Assembly: GCF_007671655.1 (NCBI RefSeq)
Contig: NZ_VCGX01000001.1
Coordinates: 963,917 to 1,027,916, forward strand
Reading direction: 5' to 3'
DNA from: Marinobacter piscis
GTDB lineage: Bacteria > Pseudomonadota > Gammaproteobacteria > Pseudomonadales > Oleiphilaceae
Length of the DNA stretch: 64,000 nt
The notes beneath the pieces are model-generated. The model saw nothing but the letters and a program-made list of their open reading frames with translations, was not told the origin of the DNA and searched no databases. This document shows positions 26,217-34,785 of the stretch, piece by piece (within the stretch, counting starts at the first letter, position 1; the number at the start of each line of letters is the position of its first letter). A program made the position numbers and the translations under genes.

Positions 26217-27191
26217 ATGTGGCCTTTGTTGTTCTGGATGCAGAAACATCTTGTCTGGAGTATTCCGCTTGCCATGATTGCCGGCTTCGTTGCCGGACAG
26301 ATAATTGAGCCAGATCCGCTACGCTGGGCTATACTGCCGCTGACCTTTCTGATGGTTTATCCCATGATGGTCACCATGAACCTGCGCCAGTTGTTGCAGC
26401 CCGGGGGCGGCAAGCTGTTGTGGGTAACCCAGTTACTCAACTTTATTCTGATACCGGCTATAGGGTACGGCGCCGGTCTGCTCTTTTTTCCCGATGAACC
26501 ATTTGCGCGGCTGGCGCTTCTATTAACATCACTGCTACCAACCTCTGGCATGACAATCTCCTGGACAGGCTTTGCGAAAGGCAACGTGCCAGCAGCGGTG
26601 CGGATGACGGTTGTCGGGCTGATTGCGGGGTCTCTGCTTGCACCGTTCTATCTTAAAGGATTGCTCGGTGCAGTGATTGAAATTCCGGTTTCCCAGGTAT
26701 TTATGCAGATCGCGCTTATCGTCTTTCTGCCGTTAGCACTGGGCTACTTCACTCAGCGAGCACTCATATCAAAGCATGGCGCAAGCACCTTTCATCAGGA
26801 GGTCAAGCCAAAGTTTCCGCCATTTTCCACTCTTGGCGTTCTGGGGGTGGTGTTTGTTTCCATGGCATTAAAATCACAGGATATTCTGAATAATCCCGGG
26901 TCGCTGTTTGCGTACCTTGTGCCTCTGTTGCTGATTTACGCGCTGAACTTTGTTATCAGTACGCTTATTGGCAAAGCGCTGTTCCCCCGGGGCGATGCCA
27001 TTGCCCTGGTTTATGGCACGGTCATGCGGAATTTGTCCATAGCGCTGGCTATTGCCATGGGCGTTTTTGGTGAAGAGGGCGCAGATGCTGCCCTGTTGAT
27101 TGCGTTGGCATATATTGTTCAGGTGCAGGCGGCCGCCTGGTATGTCAGGTTTTCTGACCGCCTGTTCGGGGCACCTGAATCATTGACCTGA
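26217..27191 (+). CDS. ACR3 / bile-acid:sodium symporter-family permease
   Basis: 324 residues with about ten membrane helices. FLMVYPMMVTMNLRQLL (about 42-58) and LLTSLLPTSGMTISWTG (about 100-116) match the SBF/ACR3 fold. No arsR, arsC or arsH is nearby, so arsenite export is unsupported; an organic-anion or bile-acid-like substrate is equally possible. Follows the AraC-type regulator by 106 bases and ends 23 bases before the convergent LysR gene. Confidence 0.78.
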   Translation: MWPLLFWMQKHLVWSIPLAMIAGFVAGQIIEPDPLRWAILPLTFLMVYPMMVTMNLRQLLQPGGGKLLWVTQLLNFILIPAIGYGAGLLFFPDEPFARLALLLTSLLPTSGMTISWTGFAKGNVPAAVRMTVVGLIAGSLLAPFYLKGLLGAVIEIPVSQVFMQIALIVFLPLALGYFTQRALISKHGASTFHQEVKPKFPPFSTLGVLGVVFVSMALKSQDILNNPGSLFAYLVPLLLIYALNFVISTLIGKALFPRGDAIALVYGTVMRNLSIALAIAMGVFGEEGADAALLIALAYIVQVQAAAWYVRFSDRLFGAPESLT

Positions 27192-27203
27192 GCTCACTCA
27201 GGT
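27186..27203. terminator. Short stem-loop between convergent genes
   Basis: Inverted repeat ACCTGAG/CTCAGGT (27186-27192, 27197-27203), loop of four. It overlaps the stop of the permease gene and lies just past the convergent LysR gene. No T-run, so termination is uncertain. Confidence 0.4.
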
Positions 27204-27214
27204 TCGGATTCGTC

Positions 27215-28159
27215 TTAAGTGTCATTAAACTGCCCCTTCAGCATCTTTCCAACGGCGCCGTTTTCTGAAAAAGCCTCCCGGATAAAGTCCATCAGCGACC
27301 TGACTGTCTGGGAGGGGTACAGGTTCGGAGCCGTAATCAAAAACATCTTGTTACCCCACATTTCCGGGTCTGAGTCAAACCCCTCAAGAGATCTGACCAG
27401 TGCACCAGATTTAAGCTCGTCACTGATCAGGTAATACGGCAAAACGCCGATACCATTACCCGAAACAATCGATCGCTTTAGAAAGTTCATATCAGCGCAC
27501 TGCAGTTTTGGCAACAGATCCACGACATGCCGTTCGCGTTCCTGTTGCGAGAAAAAACTCAGGGTAAGCCGGTTGTGACGCACCGGCGGCGTCACCAGGT
27601 CGTGCTCGGTGAGCTCCGCAGGCGCTTCAGGGCTGCCGCGGTGCTCAATGTATTCAGGAGAGACACAAGGAACCCATTCAATGTGCGATAACTCCCGGGC
27701 AACGTAATGTTCGGGAGGTGAGTTAGCAACCCGGATTGCTATATCCACTTCTTCGTCCAGCAAATCATATATCCGGTTATTGAACGTAAGCTGCATGGTA
27801 ACGCCCGGGTGTGCTTTACCGAAGTCAAGCAGGGCTGGCCCCAGTGTCAGTTGTCCCAGGCCTATCGGGACACTGATTCGTACATGACCTCTTAAGTTTC
27901 TGCCCATATCCAGAACTGTAGCCTCGAGGGCTGCAAGTTCCTGAGTAACCTTAACCGCGTGCTCATACATAGCCCAGCCAATTTCTGTGGGCTCCAGCCT
28001 GCGTGTGGTTCTTCTGAGAAGCTGTACACGATGGTCAGATTCCAGCTTTTTAAGCCGGCGGCTGATGTTTGATCGGCTCGTATTCATTCGCTGAGCCGCA
28101 GCGCTCATGCTGCCGGCCTCGATAATCGCAACAAGAGCCTCCAAGTCTTTGATCTCCAA
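27215..28159 (-). CDS. LysR-family transcriptional regulator
   Basis: About 314 residues. N-terminal winged HTH: DLEALVAIIEAGSMSAAAQRM, SRSNISRRLKKLE (about 4-45), followed by the periplasmic-binding-type effector domain (about 90-300). No ATG lies near the HTH; TTG 28159 with GAAGGTGAC upstream gives the usual LysR N-terminus. An open frame reaches 28342, but would run into the divergent gene. Divergent from the acyl-CoA synthetase at 28314 (154 bases between), which it probably controls. Effector unknown. Confidence 0.82.
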   Translation of the reverse strand: MEIKDLEALVAIIEAGSMSAAAQRMNTSRSNISRRLKKLESDHRVQLLRRTTRRLEPTEIGWAMYEHAVKVTQELAALEATVLDMGRNLRGHVRISVPIGLGQLTLGPALLDFGKAHPGVTMQLTFNNRIYDLLDEEVDIAIRVANSPPEHYVARELSHIEWVPCVSPEYIEHRGSPEAPAELTEHDLVTPPVRHNRLTLSFFSQQERERHVVDLLPKLQCADMNFLKRSIVSGNGIGVLPYYLISDELKSGALVRSLEGFDSDPEMWGNKMFLITAPNLYPSQTVRSLMDFIREAFSENGAVGKMLKGQFNDT

Positions 28160-28313
28160 GTCGTCACCTTCGATTGTTGCGAATATTGAAACAGTGTGGG
28201 CTAAGATTTGTGCATTGTCGAGTATTAGGAGGGTGGCATACAGTGTTTCTTCAGGTCGCCATAGCTCAAGGCACCCCATGAAATCTGGATAAACAAAACA
28301 ACAGGATCGAAAA

Positions 28314-29774
28314 ATGACCGCTAAGCTCATCTTTGAAGACACAGCTTACTCGGGGGCTGAAGTACAGCAACGAGGGCTTAAACTGGCAGGTGGTCTGACC
28401 TCGCTCGGCGTGAACGAAGGTGACGTTATCGCTGTCATGATGCGAAACCATCCGGCCTTCATTGATGTCATGATGGCTTGCCGCACGATCGGAATCTACC
28501 ACTGCGCGATTAACTGGCACTTCAAGGCCGGGGAAGCACTTCATATCCTCACAGACTCCAATGCCAAAGCTCTTATCATTCAGGCCGAGTTTCTGGGCGA
28601 AGTAGAAGCAGTCATTCCCGATGGCGTGCCTATTCTGGTTTTAGATTCCAACACTGGTATGCAGCAGGATTATGAGACCTGGCTGGACAGGCAGCCTCCG
28701 TATGAAGGTCCGGAGAGAGTGCCCCGGGGGATGATGCCTTATACCTCAGGCACCACAGGCAACCCCAAAGGTGTTCGTCGTATGCCGCTCGACCCGTGCT
28801 TCTTACCTCTGATCCAGCAGATTGCTGAAAAAGCCTGGGGTGTTAAAGAAGGTGTTCGCGTCCTGATGCCAGCTCCCCTGTATCATAGCGCACCTAACAA
28901 CATGACCCTTCAGAGCCTGCTGTTCGGAGAGTTGCTGGTGCTCACTCAGGGTTTTGATCCCGAGGACATTCTGCGCCTGATTGAGACGCACAAAATCACC
29001 ACCGTTTACCTGGTGCCGATCATGTATGTGAGGTTGTTACGTCTGCCTGATGAGATAAAGCAGCGTTACGATATCTCATCGGTTAGTTTTGTGGCTTCCA
29101 CAGGGGCACCCTGCTCACCTGAGCTCAAGGCATCGATGCTTGAGTGGTGGGGGCCGGTTATCCATGAAACTTATGCTTCCAGTGAAACCGGCATGCTGAC
29201 TGTGCAGAGCCCTGAGGGTGCACTCGAAAAGCCGGGAAGTGTGGGCAAGCCAGTGCTGGGCGCTGATATAAGAATTATTGATGGAAATGGGAAGGAATGT
29301 CCCGAAGGTGAAGTGGGTATTATATACGGACGCCAACCCGCCTACCCCGATTTTACCTACCAGAATAACCAGCAAGCCAGAGAGGAGGCCTCACTCGGTG
29401 ATCTGGTAACAGTGGGTGATATGGGCTACTTCGATGAAGATGGTTACCTGTATGTATGCGATCGCATGTCAGATATGGTTATTTCCGGAGGCGTCAATAT
29501 TTATCCCGCGGAGATAGAGCATGCAATCCTGGAAGTCGACGGTATTCAGGATTGCGCTGTGATTGGCGTCCCTGACCCGGAATTCGGCGAATCACTTTTA
29601 GGGTTGATCAAATTCCAGAACGCAACCGACGACACAGTCCAGGAAGTCCGGAAACACCTTGAGGGCCGGTTGGCCAAATACAAAATCCCTCGTGAAATCA
29701 TAATTGTCAGTAATATTGCGCGGGATGCGAACGGGAAGATATCAAAGAAAAAACTTAAGCAGCAGTTTGCATAA
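28314..29774 (+). CDS. AMP-forming acyl-CoA synthetase
   Basis: 486 residues, shorter than the usual 520-560. Motifs: P-loop MMPYTSGTTGNPKG (about 140-153), YASSETG (about 285), GDMGYFDEDGYLYVCDRMSDM (about 365-385), ISGGVNIYPAEIE (about 390-402) and the C-terminal lysine region GKISKKKL. It activates an unidentified carboxylic acid. First gene of a two-gene unit with the nitronate-monooxygenase-like gene 77 bases downstream; divergent LysR gene upstream. Confidence 0.88.
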   Translation: MTAKLIFEDTAYSGAEVQQRGLKLAGGLTSLGVNEGDVIAVMMRNHPAFIDVMMACRTIGIYHCAINWHFKAGEALHILTDSNAKALIIQAEFLGEVEAVIPDGVPILVLDSNTGMQQDYETWLDRQPPYEGPERVPRGMMPYTSGTTGNPKGVRRMPLDPCFLPLIQQIAEKAWGVKEGVRVLMPAPLYHSAPNNMTLQSLLFGELLVLTQGFDPEDILRLIETHKITTVYLVPIMYVRLLRLPDEIKQRYDISSVSFVASTGAPCSPELKASMLEWWGPVIHETYASSETGMLTVQSPEGALEKPGSVGKPVLGADIRIIDGNGKECPEGEVGIIYGRQPAYPDFTYQNNQQAREEASLGDLVTVGDMGYFDEDGYLYVCDRMSDMVISGGVNIYPAEIEHAILEVDGIQDCAVIGVPDPEFGESLLGLIKFQNATDDTVQEVRKHLEGRLAKYKIPREIIIVSNIARDANGKISKKKLKQQFA

Positions 29775-29851
29775 AGACTAAATCACCACGGATACCGCGA
29801 GTGTATTTTTAGCTATTTCACACACGAATAAATAAGGTCAGGAATAAAAAC

Positions 29852-30820
29852 ATGAGTCTTCCCGATATACTGAAAAACAAGCTGGCTTTGCCAGTGATCT
29901 GCTCGCCAATGTTCATCATTTCCACGCCAAAACTGGTCATCGAACAATGCAAGGCCGGCCTTGTGGGTTCATTCCCAGCGCTGAACGCACGGCCTGCTGA
30001 AAAGCTGGATGAGTGGCTCACTGAGATTGAATCCGAGCTGGCGGCCTATCAGGCGGAAAATCCGGAAGCCAAAGTGGGGCCCTACGCCGTTAACCAGATT
30101 TGTCATGGCTCCAACGACCGCCTTAAACACGACATGGATGTCTGTGTGAAACATAAGGTGCCCATCATCATAACCAGTCTTCAGGCGTCTGAAATGGTGA
30201 TCGAGGCAGCGCACAGCTATGGTGGCCTGGTTTTTCACGATGTCATTAATGTGCGGCATGCGAAGAAAGCACTGGCTGCCGGGGTCGATGGATTAATACT
30301 GGTAACAGCCGGCGCTGGCGGACATGCCGGCACCTTAAGCCCCTTTGCGCTGCTCACAGAAATCCGTAGCTTCTATAATGGCCCCGTTATTCTGGGCGGC
30401 TCCATTACAAAAGGTAATCACATTCTTGGCGCCCGGGTATTAGGGGCTGATCTGGCGTACATGGGCACGCGCTTTATAGCGACTGAAGAAGCCAATGCTG
30501 ACCAGGGCTATAAGGATATGATTGTTGAATCCTCTGCCTCTGACGTGATTTACACCAACTTGTTTACGGGAGTCCATGGTAACTACCTCCGCGGGAGCAT
30601 AGAGAAGGCCGGCCTGGATCCGGATAACCTGCCAGAGTCGGATAAAAGTAAAATGTCCTTTGGCTCCAAGGGGAGTAGCAAGAGCAAAGCCTGGCGTGAT
30701 ATCTGGGGTGCTGGTCAGGGTGTAGGCGGAATAACCGGGCTCACAACGGTTGCAAACGTAGTGGCAACGCTCAAAGATGAGTATGAAACGGCGCGGGCAG
30801 GTATGGAGCGCCTGGATTAA
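29852..30820 (+). CDS. Nitronate monooxygenase / 2-nitropropane dioxygenase-family flavoenzyme
   Basis: 322 residues, FMN-binding TIM barrel. LPVICSPMFIIS at the N-terminus, TAGAGGHAG (about 152-160) and GGSITKGNHILGARVLGADLAYMGTRFIA (phosphate-binding region, about 180-210) are family marks. Members oxidise nitronates, or act as NADH:quinone or enoyl-type reductases, so the true reaction is open. Its pairing with an acyl-CoA synthetase suggests a CoA-ester or acid substrate (inference). Confidence 0.85.
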   Translation: MSLPDILKNKLALPVICSPMFIISTPKLVIEQCKAGLVGSFPALNARPAEKLDEWLTEIESELAAYQAENPEAKVGPYAVNQICHGSNDRLKHDMDVCVKHKVPIIITSLQASEMVIEAAHSYGGLVFHDVINVRHAKKALAAGVDGLILVTAGAGGHAGTLSPFALLTEIRSFYNGPVILGGSITKGNHILGARVLGADLAYMGTRFIATEEANADQGYKDMIVESSASDVIYTNLFTGVHGNYLRGSIEKAGLDPDNLPESDKSKMSFGSKGSSKSKAWRDIWGAGQGVGGITGLTTVANVVATLKDEYETARAGMERLD

Positions 30821-30830
30821 ATCAGGAGGG

Positions 30831-30868
30831 CCTGCGGTGCTTATATCTTAACCAATAAGCACCGCAGG
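30831..30868. terminator. Strong stem-loop between convergent genes
   Basis: Perfect 14-bp inverted repeat (30831-30844 and 30855-30868) with a ten-base loop between the flavoenzyme and dctM stops. No long T-run; it can act on both strands. Confidence 0.7.
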
Positions 30869-30883
30869 GAGTGAATCAGCTAT

Positions 30884-32194
30884 TCAGAAGAACAGACCTG
30901 GCAGCCAGGTCGCGATTTCCGGGAAAACCATGATAATGGCGATAGCCAGTATTTCTATGACGACGAACGGGATCACAGAACCGTATATGTCCTTCATGGT
31001 TATGCCCGGTGGCACCACGCCTTTCAGATAGAACAGGTTAAAGCCGAAAGGTGGTGTCTTGTAGCCAATCTCCATGTTAATCACGAATAGGATGCCGAAC
31101 CAGATCGGATCAAATCCCAGAGATTTTACGATGGGCATGAATACCGGCAGTGTGATCAGCATAATGCCCACCGGATCAAGCACCATGGCCAGGAAGAATA
31201 CAATAACCATCATGGCGATGATGATCCCCCAGGGGCCACCGGGAATAAGCTGCATCAGTCCTTCTATAAGGTCCTGGGCGCCCATGCTCTGATAAGCGGC
31301 GCTGAATGCATGGGCGGCAAACAGTATCCACATAATCATGCCCGTAAGCTTGAACGTGCGGATAGCCGCCTCGTGCATAATGCTCCACTTGAACTGCCGA
31401 TAGACTGCAGCCGAGATTAAAGCGCCGAGAACGCCCATGGCTGCAGCTTCTGTAGGTGTAGTGATGCCGCCTATAATAGAACCAAGCACCATCAGTACAA
31501 CGCCAATAGGCAGTAAGACAGCCCTCAGAGCCCTGAACTTCTCCGGCCAGGTTCCGCGCTCCCCGGGGGGCAGGGCAGGAGCCAGGTGTGGCTGTAACGT
31601 AGAGCGTACAAGGATGTACACAACGGTGAGCACCATCAGAAGAACACCCGGCATAACGCCTGCCGCGAACATCTGGCCTACGGAAACACCGGTAATCAAC
31701 GCATATAGAATCATCAGGATACTGGGCGGTATGAGAATACCCCAGCCGCCGCCGGTATTGATGACCCCCAGTGCCATCTTGCGGTCATAACCCCGCTCCA
31801 GCATGGAGGGCAGGGCAATCGTTCCCATGGCAACAACCGCAGCGCCACTGATACCGACCATGGCTGCAAACACCGCACAGATGACCAGAGTACCTATCGC
31901 CAGACCGCCGCGCAGACCGCCGAACCAGAGATGCATCATGCGGTAAAGGTCTTTAGCCACCCCGGTGCGTTCAAGCACCATGGCCATGAATACAAATAAG
32001 GGTATCGCCACCAGAGTAAAACTGTTCATGGTGCCCAGAATTTGCGAGGCGACCATGTAAAAGGAGTCAAAGCCCCAGGTGAAGTACAGGAAAACAACCG
32101 AAACACCGCCCAGCACAAATGTCAGCGGCAGGCCCAGTAGCAGGAAAAACAGCAGTGAGCCGAAAAAAAGCAGAGTCAGGACTTCAATACTCAC
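30884..32194 (-). CDS. dctM: TRAP transporter large membrane subunit (DctM)
   Basis: 436 residues, about 12 helices, standard DctM length. Typical segments: LFVFMAMVLERTGVAKDLY (about 65-83), GTLVICAVFAAMVGISGAAVVAMG (about 100-123), INTGGGWGILIPPS (about 145-158). Sodium-driven import channel that accepts substrate from DctP. Start is GTG 32194 with GGAGAGC upstream, overlapping the dctQ stop as GTGA. Last gene of the TRAP operon. Confidence 0.93.
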   Translation of the reverse strand: MSIEVLTLLFFGSLLFFLLLGLPLTFVLGGVSVVFLYFTWGFDSFYMVASQILGTMNSFTLVAIPLFVFMAMVLERTGVAKDLYRMMHLWFGGLRGGLAIGTLVICAVFAAMVGISGAAVVAMGTIALPSMLERGYDRKMALGVINTGGGWGILIPPSILMILYALITGVSVGQMFAAGVMPGVLLMVLTVVYILVRSTLQPHLAPALPPGERGTWPEKFRALRAVLLPIGVVLMVLGSIIGGITTPTEAAAMGVLGALISAAVYRQFKWSIMHEAAIRTFKLTGMIMWILFAAHAFSAAYQSMGAQDLIEGLMQLIPGGPWGIIIAMMVIVFFLAMVLDPVGIMLITLPVFMPIVKSLGFDPIWFGILFVINMEIGYKTPPFGFNLFYLKGVVPPGITMKDIYGSVIPFVVIEILAIAIIMVFPEIATWLPGLFF

Positions 32195-32736
32195 GATTGC
32201 TCTCCTTCGGAGGTATCGGAAACCGGACGGTAATAGTCCAGGTTGAATGCGATGGCGATATCTTCAAGAAGTTTGGCCAGCCCCTGCAATACAAGAAGGC
32301 CTGTGCCTACAGGAATCGCCAGCTTTACCGGCCAGATTGGCGGATTCCACGCTGAGTAAGAGGTTTCCCAACTCGCCATGGACTCTCTGGCCATATCAAT
32401 ACCGAACCAAAGCAGGGCCAGGGTGAAAATAAAAAACAGCAGCGATGTGGCGATATCCATTAACGCGCGCTTGCGTGGTGAAAGGTGAGAGTGCAGCAGG
32501 TCCACATTCACATGGCCCTTATGGGCCAGAATATAGCCACCGGACATGACTGCGTACACACCAAACAACATCTGGGTAAGCTCGTTGGTCCAGCTTGTCG
32601 GGGCATTCAGCAAGTATCGGAACCCCACCTCGCCAATCAAAAGAACGAACATGACAAAAACGAGCAGAGCCAGCCAGCGCCCGACAAAGTCATTCAGGCG
32701 GGTCACTCCCGTTATGAATGCAGTCAGCACATTCAT
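32191..32736 (-). CDS. dctQ: TRAP transporter small membrane subunit (DctQ)
   Basis: 181 residues with four helices. The central GEVGFRYLLNAPTSWTNELTQMLFG (about 34-58) matches the DctQ family. Forms the membrane complex with DctM. ATG 32736 has GGAG upstream. It lies 91 bases after dctP with a stem-loop between, and its stop overlaps dctM. Confidence 0.9.
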   Translation of the reverse strand: MNVLTAFITGVTRLNDFVGRWLALLVFVMFVLLIGEVGFRYLLNAPTSWTNELTQMLFGVYAVMSGGYILAHKGHVNVDLLHSHLSPRKRALMDIATSLLFFIFTLALLWFGIDMARESMASWETSYSAWNPPIWPVKLAIPVGTGLLVLQGLAKLLEDIAIAFNLDYYRPVSDTSEGEQS

Positions 32737-32771
32737 AGCATTCTCCGGAGGGTTGTTGGTTTTAAGAGGAA

Positions 32772-32800
32772 AAGGCCAGAGGTTCCAGCCCTCTGGCCTT
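32772..32800 (-). repeat. Stem-loop between dctP and dctQ
   Basis: Perfect 11-bp inverted repeat (32772-32782 and 32790-32800), loop about seven. It lies after the dctP stop on the minus strand, and the following bases are only partly T-rich. Likely limits read-through so that the binding protein is made in excess. Confidence 0.6.
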
Positions 32801-32827
32801 CATTGAAGTCCTGGCAGCGGCTGTTAT

Positions 32828-33874
32828 TCAGAGGTAGCCAAGATCCGCCAGGTAGTCTTTCAGCATGTTCAGCGCTTTTTGAGCTTTCTCGCTGCGTTTG
32901 CCTTCCTCTTCCCAGGTTTCCTTCGCAGCTTCAGTCAGCTTGGCCTGAACATCCTCAGGCAGTTTGGTGATTTTCACACCCTGCTCCGCCTGAATCGTTG
33001 CCAGAGTTTTGCGCTCTTTGAACTGGTACTCGTTGGTACGGATCCAGAACTGCTCATTGAGGGTATCCTTTACAATTTTCTGCATATCCTCGGGCAGCTT
33101 GTTCAGGGCTTTCTGGTTAATCAGGAAAACATCCGTACCAGCAATATTTAATGCCGGCTTAACGTGGTACTTGGCAACTTCATACAACGACATGCTCGCG
33201 GCTCCTTGCACAGCCCCCCAGTGGGCACCATCAACAATGCCGGAGTCCAGGGCCGAATAAAGCTCGCTGCCGGGGATATATGAAGCGGAGGCACCCGCGT
33301 CGGTCAGGAATTTTTGCAGGGCGCCCGAGGAGCGGATTTTCAGGCTGGTGAAGTCTTCCCAACTGTTGATGGGCTTTTTAACAACCATCTCTGTCGTGAA
33401 CACTTTATCGGTTGACCAGTAAACACCATGTTCGGCGGCTTCATCGCGCAGCATCTGCTCAAAGCCCAGGTTTTTGTGAAAGTATGCAACTTCCCAGACG
33501 TTGCGAAACGCAAAGGGTAAGCCTGAAGCGATGCCCGCGAGGGACATTTTGTCCTGGGCGTAGCCCGGGGAAATAACGCCCATTTCGAGGATGCCACGGC
33601 TGACGGCATTAAAGGTTTCTTTAGCGCTGAACAGAGCGCCCGCCTCATAGAGCTTGAGCTGGAGCTGGCCATCGGTGCGTTCGTCCAACACCCTCTTCAG
33701 TCGTTTCAGGCTATCCGTGTACGATGAGCTTGCTGCGGGCCAGTGTGCCTGTACCTTCCAGGTTACAGTATCCTGGGCGGCTACAGGTGCAGCGACCAGA
33801 GCAGCAGAAACTCCAAGAGTCAGGGCTGATACGTAAGCAACCAGGCTATTGCGTGCTTTGGCGAAGAACATCAT
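32828..33874 (-). CDS. dctP: TRAP transporter periplasmic substrate-binding protein (DctP)
   Basis: 348 residues with a signal peptide (about 1-33, ending PVAAQ). Mature start DTVTWKVQAHWPAASS; the conserved ligand arginine is in LKIRSSGALQ (about 170). The TRAP family binds carboxylates through this Arg. An alternative start at the second codon ATG 33871 changes nothing. First gene of dctPQM and divergent from the crotonase gene at 34039. Exact ligand unknown; CoA ligases on both sides suggest an organic acid. Confidence 0.92.
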   Translation of the reverse strand: MMFFAKARNSLVAYVSALTLGVSAALVAAPVAAQDTVTWKVQAHWPAASSSYTDSLKRLKRVLDERTDGQLQLKLYEAGALFSAKETFNAVSRGILEMGVISPGYAQDKMSLAGIASGLPFAFRNVWEVAYFHKNLGFEQMLRDEAAEHGVYWSTDKVFTTEMVVKKPINSWEDFTSLKIRSSGALQKFLTDAGASASYIPGSELYSALDSGIVDGAHWGAVQGAASMSLYEVAKYHVKPALNIAGTDVFLINQKALNKLPEDMQKIVKDTLNEQFWIRTNEYQFKERKTLATIQAEQGVKITKLPEDVQAKLTEAAKETWEEEGKRSEKAQKALNMLKDYLADLGYL

Positions 33875-34038
33875 GATTTTGCCTCATTCGTTGTTGTAAT
33901 GATACGCTTCCGGTTTCACTATGCAAAACTGCAGATTGCAGGGTGATCCTTTGTTTTCTGAATTTATCACATGATCGGACTTTTGCAATAAGACGTTTGA
34001 TCTGAATCGGCAAAACCCCTAACAAGAAGGATAGTCCA

Positions 34039-34779
34039 ATGATTGATAGTCAGCAGAGTCATGGTGTACTCCAGCTTATTATTAACCGCCCCGGGAAGAA
34101 AAATGCACTCACTCGCGATATGTATCAGCAGCTGACCGACGCTGTAACCCGTGCCAATCAAGACGTATCCATAAATGCGATCGTTATTTACGGCGCAGAC
34201 GGTGTATTCACGGCAGGCAATGACCTGGATGATTTTCGCGAGCGCGCCACCGATGAAAACCCGAAGCCCTCAGCAGGGCTGATGTTTATCGAAGCACTGA
34301 TGGATTGCGATGTGCCGGTAATAGCGGCAGTTGAAGGGTTGGCGATTGGCATCGGCACAACCATGTTGCTGCACATGGATGTGGTGGTGTCAGCCGAAAG
34401 TGCAAGATTCAAGACGGCGTTTGTGGATCTTGGGCTAGTGCCTGAAGCTGGGTCTACGGTGACAATGCCGTTGCACCTGGGTACCCGAAGGGCTACCGAT
34501 CTGTTGTTGTTGGGTGAGGAGATCAACGGCAATGAAGCCAGGGAGTGCGGTCTGGTAAGCCGGGTGGTCTCTGATGGCACTGCCGTGGCGGAAGCTGTCG
34601 CCATTGCAGAGAACCTGGCCAGCAAACCCCGTGAAGCTCTGCGGGCCAGTAAGCGGCTTATCCGCGCTCCCTGGCGCGACCAGATCAAGCAGGCTCTGGA
34701 GCGGGAGCGCGGAGTGTTTTCTGAACGGCTGCAATCAGAAGACTGCCAGGCCGCATTGGACAAACTTAAGCGTCGGTAA
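34039..34779 (+). CDS. Crotonase-fold enoyl-CoA isomerase-like protein
   Basis: 246 residues. Oxyanion-hole segments GVFTAGNDLDDFRE (about 56-69) and GLAIGIGTTMLLHMD (about 100-114). The two hydratase glutamates are not there (GIGTTM and FKTAFVDL replace them), while LGLVPEAGST (about 130-140) carries the Glu typical of delta3,delta2-enoyl-CoA isomerases. A double-bond isomerase is therefore more likely than a hydratase. ATG 34039 has AAGAAGG upstream. Single gene between the divergent TRAP operon and the convergent ligase, seven bases from its stop. Confidence 0.85.
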   Translation: MIDSQQSHGVLQLIINRPGKKNALTRDMYQQLTDAVTRANQDVSINAIVIYGADGVFTAGNDLDDFRERATDENPKPSAGLMFIEALMDCDVPVIAAVEGLAIGIGTTMLLHMDVVVSAESARFKTAFVDLGLVPEAGSTVTMPLHLGTRRATDLLLLGEEINGNEARECGLVSRVVSDGTAVAEAVAIAENLASKPREALRASKRLIRAPWRDQIKQALERERGVFSERLQSEDCQAALDKLKRR

Positions 34780-34785
34780 GCGGGC

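Noticed and set aside
26217..27191. Arsenite efflux pump
   Set aside because: Only the general ACR3/SBF fold is supported; no other ars gene is near, so the specific label is not justified.
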